64,000 nucleotides of DNA from Polaribacter sp. NJDZ03 (GTDB lineage Bacteria > Bacteroidota > Bacteroidia > Flavobacteriales > Flavobacteriaceae): NCBI RefSeq assembly GCF_019263805.1, contig NZ_CP079195.1, forward strand, positions 3,087,001 through 3,151,000, in the 5' to 3' direction. Positions 16,785 to 26,202 of this stretch are shown here, one piece after another. The position numbers and the translations under genes were made by a program. How positions within the stretch are numbered: the first letter of the stretch is position 1; each line of letters opens with the position of its first letter. Under the pieces are notes generated by a model. The model was not told the origin of the DNA, ran no database searches, and saw only the letters and a program-made list of their open reading frames with translations.

Positions 16785-16952
16785 AATTAATGATATTTTC
16801 TTTAACTATAAGTAGCTAAAAAGGATAAAATGTTACGTTTAAAAGGGTTTTTACTTTACGATTAGTATCGTTAAAAAGTTTTTTTTGAGTCTTTAAATAA
16901 ATAATCATTATTTTAAAGCGTATTATTGTAAGAATAATTCAATATTTTTTTA

Positions 16953-18698
16953 ATGAGCCTACATTTCGAATTAAACGAAGTCACTAAAAAATTACCCAAA
17001 CATTTACACAAGTTTGTGGTACAACAGCCGTATGAAGAATATACTGCGCAAAACCAAGCTGTTTGGCGCTATGTAATGAGAATGAATATAGACTACTTAA
17101 GTAAAGTAGCACATAAATCTTATATAACCGGCTTAGAAAAAACAGGAATTTCTGTAGAAAACATTCCTTATATGGAAGGTATGAACAGAATTTTAAAAGA
17201 AATAGGTTGGGCTGCTGTTTCTGTTGATGGTTTTATTCCTCCAAATGCTTTTATGGAATTTCAGGCTTATAATGTATTGGTTATTGCGTCTGATATGAGA
17301 ACCATTAATCATATAGAATATACGCCAGCGCCAGATATTATTCATGAAGCAGCAGGGCATGCACCAATTATTTCGAATCCAGAATATGCAGAATACTTAA
17401 GAAGATTTGGAGAAATAGGTAGCAAAGCAATTTCTTCTGCTAAAGATTATGAAATGTATGAGGCAATTAGGCTTTTATCAATCTTAAAAGAAAATCCAAA
17501 CTCAACAGAAAGTGAAATAGATAATGCGGAGCAAAAAGTAACTTATCTGCAGAATAATATGGGAGATTTGTCTGAAATGGCACAAATTAGAAATTTACAT
17601 TGGTGGACGGTAGAATATGGGTTGATTGGTACTTTAGAGAATCCTAAAATATACGGAGCAGGTTTGCTTTCCTCTATAGGAGAAAGTGCTTGGTGTATGC
17701 AAGATGAAGTAAAAAAAGTTTCTTATTCTATTGATGTTGCAACCATAAATTTTGATATTACAAAACCGCAACCTCAATTATTTGTAACGCCAGATTTTGC
17801 TTATTTAAGTTTGGTTTTAGATGAATTTGCCAATACAATGGCAATACGAACTGGCGGATTAAAAAGTATTCAAAAATTAATAAATTCTGATAATTTAGGG
17901 ACTATAGAATTAACAACGGGAATTCAAATTTCTGGCGTTTTCACCAAAGTTATTCAGTATAAAAATAATAAAGTTGCTTATTTTCAAACAACTGGTCCAA
18001 CCGCTTTAGCTAATAGAGATAAAGAGTTAATTGGACACGGAATTACAAGTCATGCTAGTGGTTTTGGAAGTCCGGTTGGTAAATTAAAAGGAATTAATTT
18101 ACCGATAGAAGACATGAGTCCGAGAGATCTAAGGGCTTACGGAATTTACGAAGGTGAATTTATGACATTAGAATTTGAGAGCGGTGTAATTGTAAAAGGA
18201 AAAGCAATAACCGGAACTAGAGATTTAAGAGGTAAAATTTTAATTATTTCTTTTGATGATTGCACGGTTGCTTACAAAGATGAGATTTTGTTTCAACCAG
18301 AATGGGGAATTTATGATATGGCGGTTGGTAAAGAAGTGGTTTCTGCCTATGCGGGGCCTGCAGATGTAGACTCTTTTTTAGGTTTAGGTAAAGTTTCTGA
18401 AACTAAAACACATAAGATTTCTTATACAGTAAAAGAGTTAGAATTGTATAATTTGTATGCTGAAGTTAAGATTCTTAGAGAAGAGAAATCTTCAACAAAT
18501 ATAAAAATAACAGAAATATTTAATCAGTTAAATAGCAAATTTCAAGGAGATTGGTTGTTGACTTTAGAGTTATATGAATTAGCTTTGCAGAATAACTTTT
18601 CCATTAGTGAGACCATTTTAGAAAGGTTGGAAGAATTGAAATGTAACAAAAGCTACACAAAGCTAATTGAAAATGGACTAATTTTGTGTCAGGTTTAA
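16953..18698 (+). CDS. Biopterin-dependent aromatic amino acid hydroxylase (phenylalanine 4-monooxygenase type), long form
   Basis: An iron/tetrahydropterin hydroxylase converting Phe to Tyr (or a related reaction). The iron ligands are His131 and His136 in DIIHEAAGHAP and Glu in LHWWTVEYGL. The family motif YGAGLLSSIGE and upstream PPNAFMEFQA are also present. The catalytic domain fills about residues 20-330. At 581 residues the protein is about twice the size of proteobacterial PhhA; the C-terminal 250 residues (FGSPVGKLKG, YGIYEGEFMTLEFESG) form an extension seen in Bacteroidota homologues, of unknown role. A rhodanese gene follows at 18 bp. Confidence 0.9.
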   Translation: MSLHFELNEVTKKLPKHLHKFVVQQPYEEYTAQNQAVWRYVMRMNIDYLSKVAHKSYITGLEKTGISVENIPYMEGMNRILKEIGWAAVSVDGFIPPNAFMEFQAYNVLVIASDMRTINHIEYTPAPDIIHEAAGHAPIISNPEYAEYLRRFGEIGSKAISSAKDYEMYEAIRLLSILKENPNSTESEIDNAEQKVTYLQNNMGDLSEMAQIRNLHWWTVEYGLIGTLENPKIYGAGLLSSIGESAWCMQDEVKKVSYSIDVATINFDITKPQPQLFVTPDFAYLSLVLDEFANTMAIRTGGLKSIQKLINSDNLGTIELTTGIQISGVFTKVIQYKNNKVAYFQTTGPTALANRDKELIGHGITSHASGFGSPVGKLKGINLPIEDMSPRDLRAYGIYEGEFMTLEFESGVIVKGKAITGTRDLRGKILIISFDDCTVAYKDEILFQPEWGIYDMAVGKEVVSAYAGPADVDSFLGLGKVSETKTHKISYTVKELELYNLYAEVKILREEKSSTNIKITEIFNQLNSKFQGDWLLTLELYELALQNNFSISETILERLEELKCNKSYTKLIENGLILCQV

Positions 18699-18716
18699 TA
18701 TTAAAAATAAAATAAC

Positions 18717-19028
18717 ATGGGTCTATTTGACATGTTTAAAAGAAAAGATATGAGTACAGAAATTAAAGAATATTTAGAAAAAGGAGCAGTTGTTTTAGAT
18801 GTTAGAACACAAGAAGAGTGGGATGAAGGGCATACAGAAGGAGCAGAACATATAGTTTTAACGGTTATTCCTTTAGAGGTAGAAAAAATTAAAGCGTGGA
18901 ATAAACCAGTAATTGCTGTTTGTAGAAGTGGAGCAAGAAGCGGACAAGCAACTCAGTTTTTAACAAACCATGGAATAGATGTTATTAATGGAGGTCCTTG
19001 GCAAAACGTAGATGAGCACGTTTCTTAG
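18717..19028 (+). CDS. Rhodanese-like sulfurtransferase domain protein
   Basis: A single rhodanese domain of 103 residues. VVLDVRTQEEWDEGH gives the conserved Asp-Val-Arg entry, and the active loop is AVCRSGARSG with catalytic Cys69. There is no signal peptide; the start MGLFDMFKRKDM has a second possible Met at 12. Rhodaneses move sulfane sulfur; the acceptor is unknown. It is close behind the hydroxylase gene, and the pair ends at a strong terminator. Confidence 0.92.
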   Translation: MGLFDMFKRKDMSTEIKEYLEKGAVVLDVRTQEEWDEGHTEGAEHIVLTVIPLEVEKIKAWNKPVIAVCRSGARSGQATQFLTNHGIDVINGGPWQNVDEHVS

Positions 19029-19080
19029 AAATAAATTATCGATTTAATTCGATGAAATTTTTCTTACTATAGTATAGATA

Positions 19081-19121
19081 AATAGAATTGTAACTTAATA
19101 AGTTGTAGTTCTATTTTTTTT
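19081..19121 (+). terminator. Terminator of the hydroxylase-rhodanese operon
   Basis: A 16-bp stem, 19081-19096 against 19100-19115, with a few G-U pairs and a 3-nt loop, is followed by a run of T. It lies between two convergent genes and may serve both. Confidence 0.78.
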
Positions 19122-19138
19122 GTTTAAAATTAGAAACT

Positions 19139-19525
19139 TTATTTTTTAAAACCTTTTTTTTTGTGTCTTTGTAATCTGTTATATTTTTTTATAGAATGTG
19201 TCGCTTTTCTAAAAAAGGCAAAGATTCCACCTAGCATTGCTCCCATAAAAGCTCCCATAGTTAGTGGGTCAAAATTATGACCTGTTATAAGAAATTTTGT
19301 ATAGAAAATAAAGATTCCTATAAAAATAGAAACAATAAATACTTTTAGTTTAGATTTTGAAATATGGGCATAAATACCACAAAAGAATCCTGTTATTATA
19401 GAGGTTGCAGTAATTTTTGTTAGAATGAGTTCAATTAAATTAATTTCATCGATAACGAAAATAGAGGTAACGAACATGCCTAGTAATAGACCTGAAATTA
19501 TACCAATTAATATTTTTTGACTCAT
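19139..19525 (-). CDS. Small polytopic membrane protein, unknown function
   Basis: A 128-residue protein with about four hydrophobic spans: residues 3-26, 38-55, 60-80 and 88-106 (GAFMGAMLGGIFAFF). The tail is basic and lysine-rich (RLQRHKKKGFKK), predicted to lie in the cytoplasm. GxxxG-like patterns suggest helix packing. I do not recognise a family. It is convergent with the rhodanese gene. Confidence 0.75.
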   Translation of the reverse strand: MSQKILIGIISGLLLGMFVTSIFVIDEINLIELILTKITATSIITGFFCGIYAHISKSKLKVFIVSIFIGIFIFYTKFLITGHNFDPLTMGAFMGAMLGGIFAFFRKATHSIKKYNRLQRHKKKGFKK

Positions 19526-19598
19526 TTTTGGAGGTTAATGTTATAAGATGGGAATTTACATAAAATTTTTAAGTAAATTAATTTTATTTTTTTGTGCT

Positions 19599-20546
19599 TT
19601 AAAAATTGATAAAAGTAAACTGAACTTTTAATGTCTCTTTTTTAACTTCTAAATTTTTTAAAAATTGGTGGTGTTGTATTGAGTTTTCATTAAAGGGTCT
19701 GTGAGAAAGTCCCTTTTGAATTACATCTACGTCTTTCATTGTTAATAGAGTATCTTCAGAAAACCAACTGGCAACAAATTTTTCCCAGATATAGTTAATG
19801 GCAGTTTTATTTGGGTGAATCATGTCTTCTGCATAAAATCGATAATCTCTTAATTCATCCATCATAATTTCATAACTCGGAAAATAGAAGGCGTAGCCTC
19901 CATTAAGTATATTGTGAATAGCCGAAATTAAATGAGCTTTACTTTGGGTGTTTTCTATAAAGCCATCTTTTAAATGACGTACAGGAGAAACCGTAAAAAG
20001 TATTTGGATATTTTTATTTATAGATTTTAAAAGTACAAGTATAGCTTCTAAACTCTCAGAAATTTCATCAACAGAAAGTAATTCTTTTAAAAATTTTTTC
20101 TGCGGAATTTTATGGCAATTGGCAACAATTTTATCAGTTTCTATAAATCGATACACCCAAGAAGTGCCTAGTGTAATAACAATGTGTGTGGCTTCTTCTA
20201 ATTGTTTTTTTGTTGATGAAACTGTTGAATTTAGATTGTTTAATAATTCGTTTTTATCAGCAGCACTTAAACTAGAATGTGCATCAAAACAATGCCAACG
20301 TTCATTTTGGAACGTTAAATCTTTTTCTGAATATTCTTTTTCATTAATAGCGTTTGTAATTAAATTTTCAATTGCTTTTGGATGAAAGAGTATTCCGAAT
20401 GGGTTCTGAAGTGATTGAAACTTATAATAAGATAATTTATCTCCTATATTTTCTGAAAAACAAGAGCCTAATAATAGTACCTTAGAATTGTAATCTATGG
20501 CGTTTCTTGTTTCTTTTTTTAAAGGAATTTGAGTTTGGAGTTTCAT
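19599..20546 (-). CDS. GSCFA-domain protein (SGNH-hydrolase-like)
   Basis: A 315-residue protein named after its N-terminal motif LLLGSCFSENIG (GSCF at about 27-30), which places the Ser of an SGNH/GDSL-type esterase. ITLGTSWVYRF and a late DMIHPNKTAINYIWEKF with the expected Asp-x-x-His pair complete the likely catalytic set. The substrate is unknown. I start at the ATG 20544-20546; the frame extends upstream to 20639 but that part runs into the repeat module and has no family similarity. Confidence 0.88.
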   Translation of the reverse strand: MKLQTQIPLKKETRNAIDYNSKVLLLGSCFSENIGDKLSYYKFQSLQNPFGILFHPKAIENLITNAINEKEYSEKDLTFQNERWHCFDAHSSLSAADKNELLNNLNSTVSSTKKQLEEATHIVITLGTSWVYRFIETDKIVANCHKIPQKKFLKELLSVDEISESLEAILVLLKSINKNIQILFTVSPVRHLKDGFIENTQSKAHLISAIHNILNGGYAFYFPSYEIMMDELRDYRFYAEDMIHPNKTAINYIWEKFVASWFSEDTLLTMKDVDVIQKGLSHRPFNENSIQHHQFLKNLEVKKETLKVQFTFINF

Positions 20547-20600
20547 ATTGCAAAGGTGTGGTTTTATTTGTTTCTCGGAAAAAAAAGTAGAGGTTTTTAA

Positions 20601-20722
20601 GTTGTGTGGTGTTTCTCTCGCAAAGACGCTAAGGCGCAAAGTTTTTACAAGTTGTGTGTTTTAGTTTTATGTTAAGCATGGTAATACAACACTCTTTGTG
20701 TCTCTGCTCCTTTGCGAGAAAC
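20601..20722. repeat. Hairpin repeat module A (CGCAAAGACGCTAAGGCGCAAAG family)
   Basis: A direct arm TCTCGCAAAGACGCTAAGGC (20615 on) and an inverted arm ending TCCTTTGCGAGAAACT (to 20722) enclose a spacer beginning ACAAGTTGTGTGTTTTAG. Module B at 21361-21496 has the same order and nearly the same spacer. The inverted arm ends exactly at the stop codon of the GxxExxY gene. Confidence 0.8.
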
Positions 20723-21099
20723 TATAAACTATTTACAATTCTTGTGATTCCGTTTTTAATAAGAGCTTCATTAAAATTAATTAGTAACCCTAGCTTTAAG
20801 TTGGTGATTTTTAAATAGGTTAATAACTGCTTTGGATGAACGGGAGCAATTTTAGCGACAGATTTAAGTTCTAATATTACTTTATTTTCTATGATTAAAT
20901 CAGCTCTAAAACCCAATTCTAACTTAATTTGATCCCAAAATACAGGAAGTACTTTTTGACGTTCTACTTTTAGTTTTTCCTTTTTTAGTTCGTGATACAA
21001 AATTTCTTCATAGACACTTTCTAATAAACCTGGTCCTAATGCAACGTGAATTTGATAACATTTATCTACAACTATTTTAGAAATTTCATTTTCTGTCAT
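20722..21099 (-). CDS. GxxExxY protein (PD-(D/E)XK nuclease-like), copy 2
   Basis: A 125-residue protein with signature GPGLLESVYEEIL (G-x-x-E-x-x-Y). Its ADLIIENKVILELKSV gives the Asp...Glu-x-Lys nuclease-like core. The last third, HPKQLLTYLKITNLKLGLLINFNEALI, matches copy 1 (12023-12439) in layout. Function is unproven. The ATG at 21097-21099 gives a complete domain. It lies between inverted arms of a repeat family, with module A touching its stop codon and a tandem array starting about 60 bp before its ATG. Confidence 0.9.
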   Translation of the reverse strand: MTENEISKIVVDKCYQIHVALGPGLLESVYEEILYHELKKEKLKVERQKVLPVFWDQIKLELGFRADLIIENKVILELKSVAKIAPVHPKQLLTYLKITNLKLGLLINFNEALIKNGITRIVNSL

Positions 21100-21159
21100 A
21101 ATTTTTTATCAAAAGGTACAACGTTTTTTTGTTTTTCTAGAAGGTATAAAGGTTTTATG

Positions 21160-21410
21160 AGTTGTTTGGTGTTTTTTCTCTCGCAAAGCTGCTATGGTGC
21201 AAAGTTTTTTATTGTGTGTTTTTTCTCTCGCAGAGGCGCAAAGGCGCAAAGTTTTTTAAGTTGTGTGTTTTTTTCTCTCGCAGAGACGCTAAGTCGCAAA
21301 GGTTTTTATGTTGTGTGTTTTTTCTCTCGCAGAGGCGCTAAGTCGCAAAGGTTTTTTATGTTGTGTGTTTTTTCTCTCGCAAAGACGCTAAGGCGCAAAG
21401 TTTTTTTACA
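21160..21410. repeat. Tandem array of five ~50-bp units
   Basis: Units begin near 21161, 21212, 21261, 21311 and 21361. Each reads roughly TTGTGTGTTTTTTCTCTCGC, then CAGAGGCGCTAAGTCGCAAA, then a T-run. The first unit is the most diverged. Units abut with no unique spacers. The fifth is the direct arm of module B. A long plus-strand frame through the array is low-complexity and not a gene. Confidence 0.85.
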
Positions 21411-21496
21411 AGTTGTGTGTTTTAGTTGTATGTTTAATTTATATGTTAAACATAATAATACACCACTCTTTGCGTCTCTGCGGCTTTGCGAGAAAC
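21361..21496. repeat. Hairpin repeat module B
   Basis: This is the second copy of the module at 20601-20722: a direct arm CTCGCAAAGACGCTAAGGCG, spacer ACAAGTTGTGTGTTTTAGTT, and an inverted arm TTTGCGTCTCTGCGGCTTTG ending GCGAGAAAC. It ends 4 bp before the alaS stop codon and may act as the alaS terminator. Confidence 0.8.
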
Positions 21497-21499
21497 TTT

Positions 21500-24118
21500 T
21501 TACACCAAATAATCCACCGCTTTCTCTAAAGCTTTCGGAATTCCGCCTGGGTTTTTACCTCCTGCAGTTGCAAAGAAATTTTGTCCACCACCACCACCGT
21601 GTATTAGTTTTCCTAATTCTCTAACTACTTTACCTGCGTCATAACCACGTTCATTTGCCAATTCTTTAGAGATATAACAAGTTAACATCGCTTTATCTTT
21701 TGCAGCAGAAGAAGCAAATAATAAGAATAAATTTTGATGTTCTTTTCCTAGAGAAAAAGCTAAGTTTTTAATTCCGTTTTGGTCTAAATCTACTTTAGTA
21801 GCTAAAAACTGAACGCCATTAATTTCTTGTAATTGGCTTTTTAACTCACCAGATAAATTCTGAGCTTTATCTTTTAATAATTGTTCTATTTGTTTCTGTA
21901 AAGAAGCATTTTCATCCTGTAATTTCTGTACTGCTTTTACAGGTTCTTTTGTGTTGTTTAATAAATCTTTAATTTCAAATAGTGCTTTATTGTTTTCAGA
22001 ATAAAAATCTTTTACAGCGTCGTTTGTAATCGCTTCTATTCTTCTGATACCAGAAGCAACAGCACCTTCAGATTTAATTTTAAAATGCCAAATATCACTG
22101 GTATTTTTTACGTGTGTTCCGCCACAAAGTTCAATAGACTTACCAAACTTAATAGCTCTTACAGTATCACCGTATTTTTCACCAAATAAAGCCATTGCTC
22201 CATCTGCAATTGCTTTTTCCATGGTAATATTTCTACTTTCTTCAAGAGGAAGTTGAGCATCAATTCTTCTGTTTACAAAATTTTCTACCTCACGTAATTC
22301 TTCTACTGTTAATTTAGAAAAATGAGAAAAATCGAAACGTAAATATTTAGAATGTACTGCAGAACCCTTTTGCTCTACATGAACCCCTAAAACCTCTCTT
22401 AAAGCTTGGTGCAATAAATGAGTAGCTGTGTGGTTACATTCTGTTCTAGAACGTTGTTTTTTGTCTACAACCGCTTTAAAAGTTTCGTTAATATGTTTTG
22501 GAAGGTTTTTTGTAAAGTGAATAATAACGTTATTCTCTTTCTTAGTATCTAAAATATACAGTACATCTCCTTGTGTAGTTTCTAAATACCCTTTATCCCC
22601 AACTTGTCCTCCACCTTCTGGATAAAAAGGAGTTAGGTTAAAAACTAATTGATACATTTCACCATCTTTCTTAGAAGTTACTTTTCTGTATCGTGTAACT
22701 TTTACGTTTGCTTCTAAAGCATCATAACCAATAAATTCTTCTATCGGATCATCAACTAAAATAGTCCAATCTTCTGTAGACATTTCGCTTGCAGCTCTAG
22801 ATCTACTTTTTTGTTTTTGTAGTTCTTCTTCAAATCCTTTTTCATCTAAAGTCAATCCTTTTTCAGAAAGAATTAAAGACGTTAAATCTATAGGGAAACC
22901 GTAAGTGTCATACAATTCAAAAGCTTTATCACCAGAAACTTCTTTACCAGAAGTGCTTTCTATAATTCTGTCTAATAATAATAAACCTTGGTCTAAAGTT
23001 CTTAAAAAAGAAGTTTCTTCTTCCTTAATCACATTTTCTATTAATTGTTTTTGTGCTTTTAATTCTGGGAAAGCGTCTCCCATTTTATTGCTTAAAACAT
23101 CTACTAATTTATAAATAAATGGCTCTTTTTTGTTTAAGAATGTAAAACCGTAACGTACTGCACGTCTTAAAATTCTTCTAATAACATAACCAGCACCAGT
23201 ATTACTTGGTAATTGCCCATCTGCAATAGAAAATGCAACCGCTCTAACATGGTCGGAAATTACACGAATAGCAATATCTTGTTCTAAATTTTCACCATAT
23301 TTTACATCGGCAATTGTTTCGATTTCTCTAATAATTGGTGTAAAAATATCTGTGTCGTAATTAGATTGTACATTTTGTAAAACCATACACAAACGTTCAA
23401 ACCCCATTCCGGTATCTATATGTTTGTTAGGTAAATCTACTAAAGTTCCGTTTGCTTTTCTATTGTATTGCATAAAAACTAAGTTCCATATTTCTACAAC
23501 ATGCGGATGATCTTCATTAATTAAAGTTCGTCCATCTACTTTCGCTTTTTCTTCCGCAGAGCGGATATCAATATGAATTTCAGAACACGGTCCGCAAGGT
23601 CCTTGTTCACCCATTTCCCAGAAATTATCGCTTTTGTTTCCTTTTAAGATTCTATCTTCAGCAATAAATTGTTTCCAGATATCAAAGGCTTCGGTATCCA
23701 TTTTTAAGTTATCGTCATCATCAGAACCTTCAAAAACGGTTACATATAAAATGTCTTTATCTATTTTATAAACTTCAGTTAATAACTCCCAAGCCCAAGC
23801 AATTGCTTCTTTCTTAAAATAATCGCCAAAAGACCAGTTTCCTAACATTTCAAATAAAGTATGATGATAGGTGTCATAACCTACTTCTTCCAAATCGTTA
23901 TGTTTACCAGAAACACGTAAACATTTTTGAGAATCAGATATCCTGTTATTTTTTGGAACTCCGTTACCTAAGAAATATTCTTTAAAAGGCGCCATTCCAG
24001 AATTTACAAACATTAAAGTTGGGTCGTCCTTAGTAACCATTGGTGCAGAAGGAACAATTAAATGTGCTTTTTCTTGAAAAAAGTTTAAAAAAGTAGCGCG
24101 AATATCTTGAGATTTCAT
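21500..24118 (-). CDS. alaS: Alanyl-tRNA synthetase
   Basis: Charges tRNA-Ala with alanine and edits mischarged Ser/Gly. The protein is 872 residues, the full bacterial length. Class II core motifs are in the first 240 residues ([30 protein letters not shown]). The editing domain has the zinc motif HTATHLLHQ and CGGTHVKN. The C-terminal DHHA1/C-Ala region ends in the glycine-rich [17 protein letters not shown] start at [10 protein letters not shown] (ATG 24116-24118); a codon 7 residues earlier is less family-like. Confidence 0.97.
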   Translation of the reverse strand: MKSQDIRATFLNFFQEKAHLIVPSAPMVTKDDPTLMFVNSGMAPFKEYFLGNGVPKNNRISDSQKCLRVSGKHNDLEEVGYDTYHHTLFEMLGNWSFGDYFKKEAIAWAWELLTEVYKIDKDILYVTVFEGSDDDDNLKMDTEAFDIWKQFIAEDRILKGNKSDNFWEMGEQGPCGPCSEIHIDIRSAEEKAKVDGRTLINEDHPHVVEIWNLVFMQYNRKANGTLVDLPNKHIDTGMGFERLCMVLQNVQSNYDTDIFTPIIREIETIADVKYGENLEQDIAIRVISDHVRAVAFSIADGQLPSNTGAGYVIRRILRRAVRYGFTFLNKKEPFIYKLVDVLSNKMGDAFPELKAQKQLIENVIKEEETSFLRTLDQGLLLLDRIIESTSGKEVSGDKAFELYDTYGFPIDLTSLILSEKGLTLDEKGFEEELQKQKSRSRAASEMSTEDWTILVDDPIEEFIGYDALEANVKVTRYRKVTSKKDGEMYQLVFNLTPFYPEGGGQVGDKGYLETTQGDVLYILDTKKENNVIIHFTKNLPKHINETFKAVVDKKQRSRTECNHTATHLLHQALREVLGVHVEQKGSAVHSKYLRFDFSHFSKLTVEELREVENFVNRRIDAQLPLEESRNITMEKAIADGAMALFGEKYGDTVRAIKFGKSIELCGGTHVKNTSDIWHFKIKSEGAVASGIRRIEAITNDAVKDFYSENNKALFEIKDLLNNTKEPVKAVQKLQDENASLQKQIEQLLKDKAQNLSGELKSQLQEINGVQFLATKVDLDQNGIKNLAFSLGKEHQNLFLLFASSAAKDKAMLTCYISKELANERGYDAGKVVRELGKLIHGGGGGQNFFATAGGKNPGGIPKALEKAVDYLV

Positions 24119-24277
24119 AAAAAAAGAAGTTTCCAACAAGTTGGATTATGTTAAATTATTTTTAAAAAAACTGCAAATAAAAAGCAGTTGTAAAACATTT
24201 TGTAAATTCGTAACTTAATAAAATGAGTTTCAAATATAAAACTCTCGTAATACAACAAAAATAGTATATTTATCCAT

Positions 24278-25246
24278 ATGGCAAAAGTAAAATATTATTA
24301 CGATGCAGACACGCTTTCTTACCGGAAAATTGCAGTAAAAAAAGGTGAATACTATAAGAAAACTATTTTTGGAGTTTTAGCTTTAGTATTAGCTTCTTTT
24401 ATTGGTTTTATTGTGTTTAGCCAGTTTATTATGTCTCCAAGAGAGAGAGCTCAAAAAAGAGAGTTAGAAAATTTAAAGTTACATTACGAGTTGCTTTCTA
24501 AAAAAATGCAAGAAAGTTCGTCTATTTTGGCACAATTACAAGAAAGAGATAATAATATTTATAGAACGTATTTTGAAGCAAACCCTATTTCAGACGAGCA
24601 AAGAAAAGCGGGTTTTGGTGGTGTAAATAGATACAAATATTTAGATGGTTTTGATAATTCTACGATGATTACAAAAGTAACTAAAGACATAGATATACTT
24701 TCTAAACAACTGGTTGTACAGTCTAAATCTTTAGATGAAATTGTAAATTTAGCAAAAGAAAAGGAGAGTATGTTGGCTTCTATACCAGCAATACAACCTG
24801 TTAAAAAAGAAGATTTAACAAGAATGGCTTCTGGTTATGGTCTAAGAATGCATCCCATATTAAAGTATAGAAAGATGCACAAGGGTATGGATTTTACAGC
24901 GCGTGTTGGTACGCCAGTTTATGCCACTGCAAATGGTAAAGTAATTAGAGCGCAAAGAAGTAGTTCTTACGGTAATGTTGTTTATATAGAGCATGGTTAT
25001 GGGTATGAAACTATTTATGCACACATGAAAAAAATTGTAATTGAAAAAGGTAAAAACGTAAAAAGAGGAGATTTAATAGGTTATGTTGGTAATACTGGCT
25101 TATCTGCTGGTCCACATTTACATTATGAAGTTCATAAAAATGGTAGAGCAGTAAATCCTATTAGCTTTTATTATGGAGATTTATCTCCAGAAGAGTTTCT
25201 TACCATGCAAAAAGCTGCGGAAGAAGAAGGACAGTCTTATGATTAA
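24278..25246 (+). CDS. M23-family peptidoglycan metallopeptidase, membrane-anchored
   Basis: A 322-residue inner-membrane protein. One TM helix at about 30-50 (IFGVLALVLASFIGFIVFS) is followed by a periplasmic coiled coil (about 55-165) and a LytM/M23 domain (about 185-300). Zinc ligands are visible as HKGMD (His201, Asp205) and HLH (280-282). The layout matches flavobacterial M23 proteins that cleave, or regulate cleavage of, peptidoglycan cross-links. It is divergent from alaS and followed by a 506-bp repeat-filled gap. Confidence 0.93.
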   Translation: MAKVKYYYDADTLSYRKIAVKKGEYYKKTIFGVLALVLASFIGFIVFSQFIMSPRERAQKRELENLKLHYELLSKKMQESSSILAQLQERDNNIYRTYFEANPISDEQRKAGFGGVNRYKYLDGFDNSTMITKVTKDIDILSKQLVVQSKSLDEIVNLAKEKESMLASIPAIQPVKKEDLTRMASGYGLRMHPILKYRKMHKGMDFTARVGTPVYATANGKVIRAQRSSSYGNVVYIEHGYGYETIYAHMKKIVIEKGKNVKRGDLIGYVGNTGLSAGPHLHYEVHKNGRAVNPISFYYGDLSPEEFLTMQKAAEEEGQSYD

Positions 25247-25262
25247 GTTTTTGTTTCAATTT

Positions 25263-25285
25263 AGAGACAAGAGACAAGAGACAAG
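25263..25285 (+). repeat. Short tandem repeat, 8-bp unit AGAGACAA, about 3 copies
   Basis: This is the first of three short-period repeats in the gap after the M23 gene. A second, with 8-bp unit AGAATCAA, lies at 25356-25375, and the large 7-bp array follows. No gene or promoter box is seen in this stretch. Confidence 0.8.
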
Positions 25286-25436
25286 ACTGAGTACTAAAAA
25301 GACATAAGAATAGCACTAAATCTATGTTACTCTGTGTTAATTTTTTCAAAGTTTTAGAATCAAGAATCAAGAATTTAGAGGTAAAACAAAAAAAAGAAGA
25401 TTAAATTAGGTTATTCTAAGAGCATTTTTTAATTTT

Positions 25437-25747
25437 TGATTACTGATTACTGATTACTGATTACTGATTACTGATTACTGATTACTGATTACTGATTACT
25501 GATTACTGATTACTGATTACTGATTACTGATTACTGATTACTGATTACTGATTACTGATTACTGATTACTGATTACTGATTACTGATTACTGATTACTGA
25601 TTACTGATTACTGATTACTGATTACTGATTACTGATTACTGATTACTGATTACTGATTACTGATTACTGATTACTGATTACTGATTACTGATTACTGATT
25701 ACTGATTACTGATTACTGATTACTGAATACTGATTACTGAATACTGA
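25437..25747 (+). repeat. Heptanucleotide tandem array, unit TGATTAC, about 44 copies
   Basis: Copies are essentially perfect from 25437 to about 25730, then two TGAATAC variants end the array. It finishes 5 bp before the MerR start codon, so it fills the MerR leader. The unit is not a multiple of 3 and each frame carries stops (TGA on plus, TAA on minus), so it is non-coding. It contains no TAnnTTTG box. Its near-perfect state implies recent expansion, probably by replication slippage. Confidence 0.95.
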
Positions 25748-25752
25748 AAAAG

Positions 25753-26082
25753 ATGCATGTAGATTTACCAGAGAAAAGATATTATAAAATAGGTGAAGTT
25801 GCCAAAGCGTTTGAGGTAAATACTTCATTAGTTCGTTTTTGGGAAAAAGAATTTGATATCATTAAACCTAAAAAAAATGCGAAAGGGAATCGTTTGTTTA
25901 CACAAGACGATATTAAAAACTTTAAGCTCATATTTAACCTTGTAAAAGAACGAGGTTTTACTTTAGAGGGTGCTAAACAAAAGCTAAAGAAAGATCCAGA
26001 AGGAATAGTTCAAAACCATGAAATTATTACTAGATTAGAAGGAGTTAAAGCAGAATTGATTAAAATTAAAAATCAATTGTAA
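25753..26082 (+). CDS. MerR-family transcriptional regulator, short form
   Basis: A 109-residue protein. The N-terminal winged helix is typical of MerR: YYKIGEVAKAFEVNTSLVRF (10-29), then WEKEFDIIKPKKNAKGNRLF with the RxYxxxD-like wing and a helix DDIKNFKLIFNLVKERGFTL. A short coiled C-terminus replaces the effector domain, so a ligand is not obvious. The start codon is only 5 bp after the heptamer array. No promoter is visible between the array and the gene, so transcripts must begin upstream or within the array. Confidence 0.9.
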   Translation: MHVDLPEKRYYKIGEVAKAFEVNTSLVRFWEKEFDIIKPKKNAKGNRLFTQDDIKNFKLIFNLVKERGFTLEGAKQKLKKDPEGIVQNHEIITRLEGVKAELIKIKNQL

Positions 26083-26154
26083 CATTTCCTTTATCTGTGT
26101 GTCTAACTTAATAGTATAGAAGCTAATATTCTTTACAAGCTCAATAATATTAAG

Positions 26155-26162
26155 TAGTTTTG
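26155..26162 (+). promoter_or_regulatory. Predicted -7 box for the LemA-TPM operon
   Basis: TAGTTTTG matches TAnnTTTG and ends 40 bp before the LemA ATG. The -33 region is weak. Confidence 0.4.
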
Positions 26163-26202
26163 TAGTACAAAAAATCAATCAAAAAATTAAAATTTAGAAA
26201 TT

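Noticed and set aside
21160..21410. CRISPR array
   Set aside because: The repeated units abut with no unique spacers, and no cas gene is present in the window.
21046..21624. 192-codon plus-strand frame across the repeat array
   Set aside because: It starts in the GxxExxY gene's antisense, runs through low-complexity tandem repeats and ends inside alaS antisense; no family pattern.
25437..25747. CRISPR or coding repeat
   Set aside because: The 7-bp unit has no spacers and gives stops in the frames on both strands.
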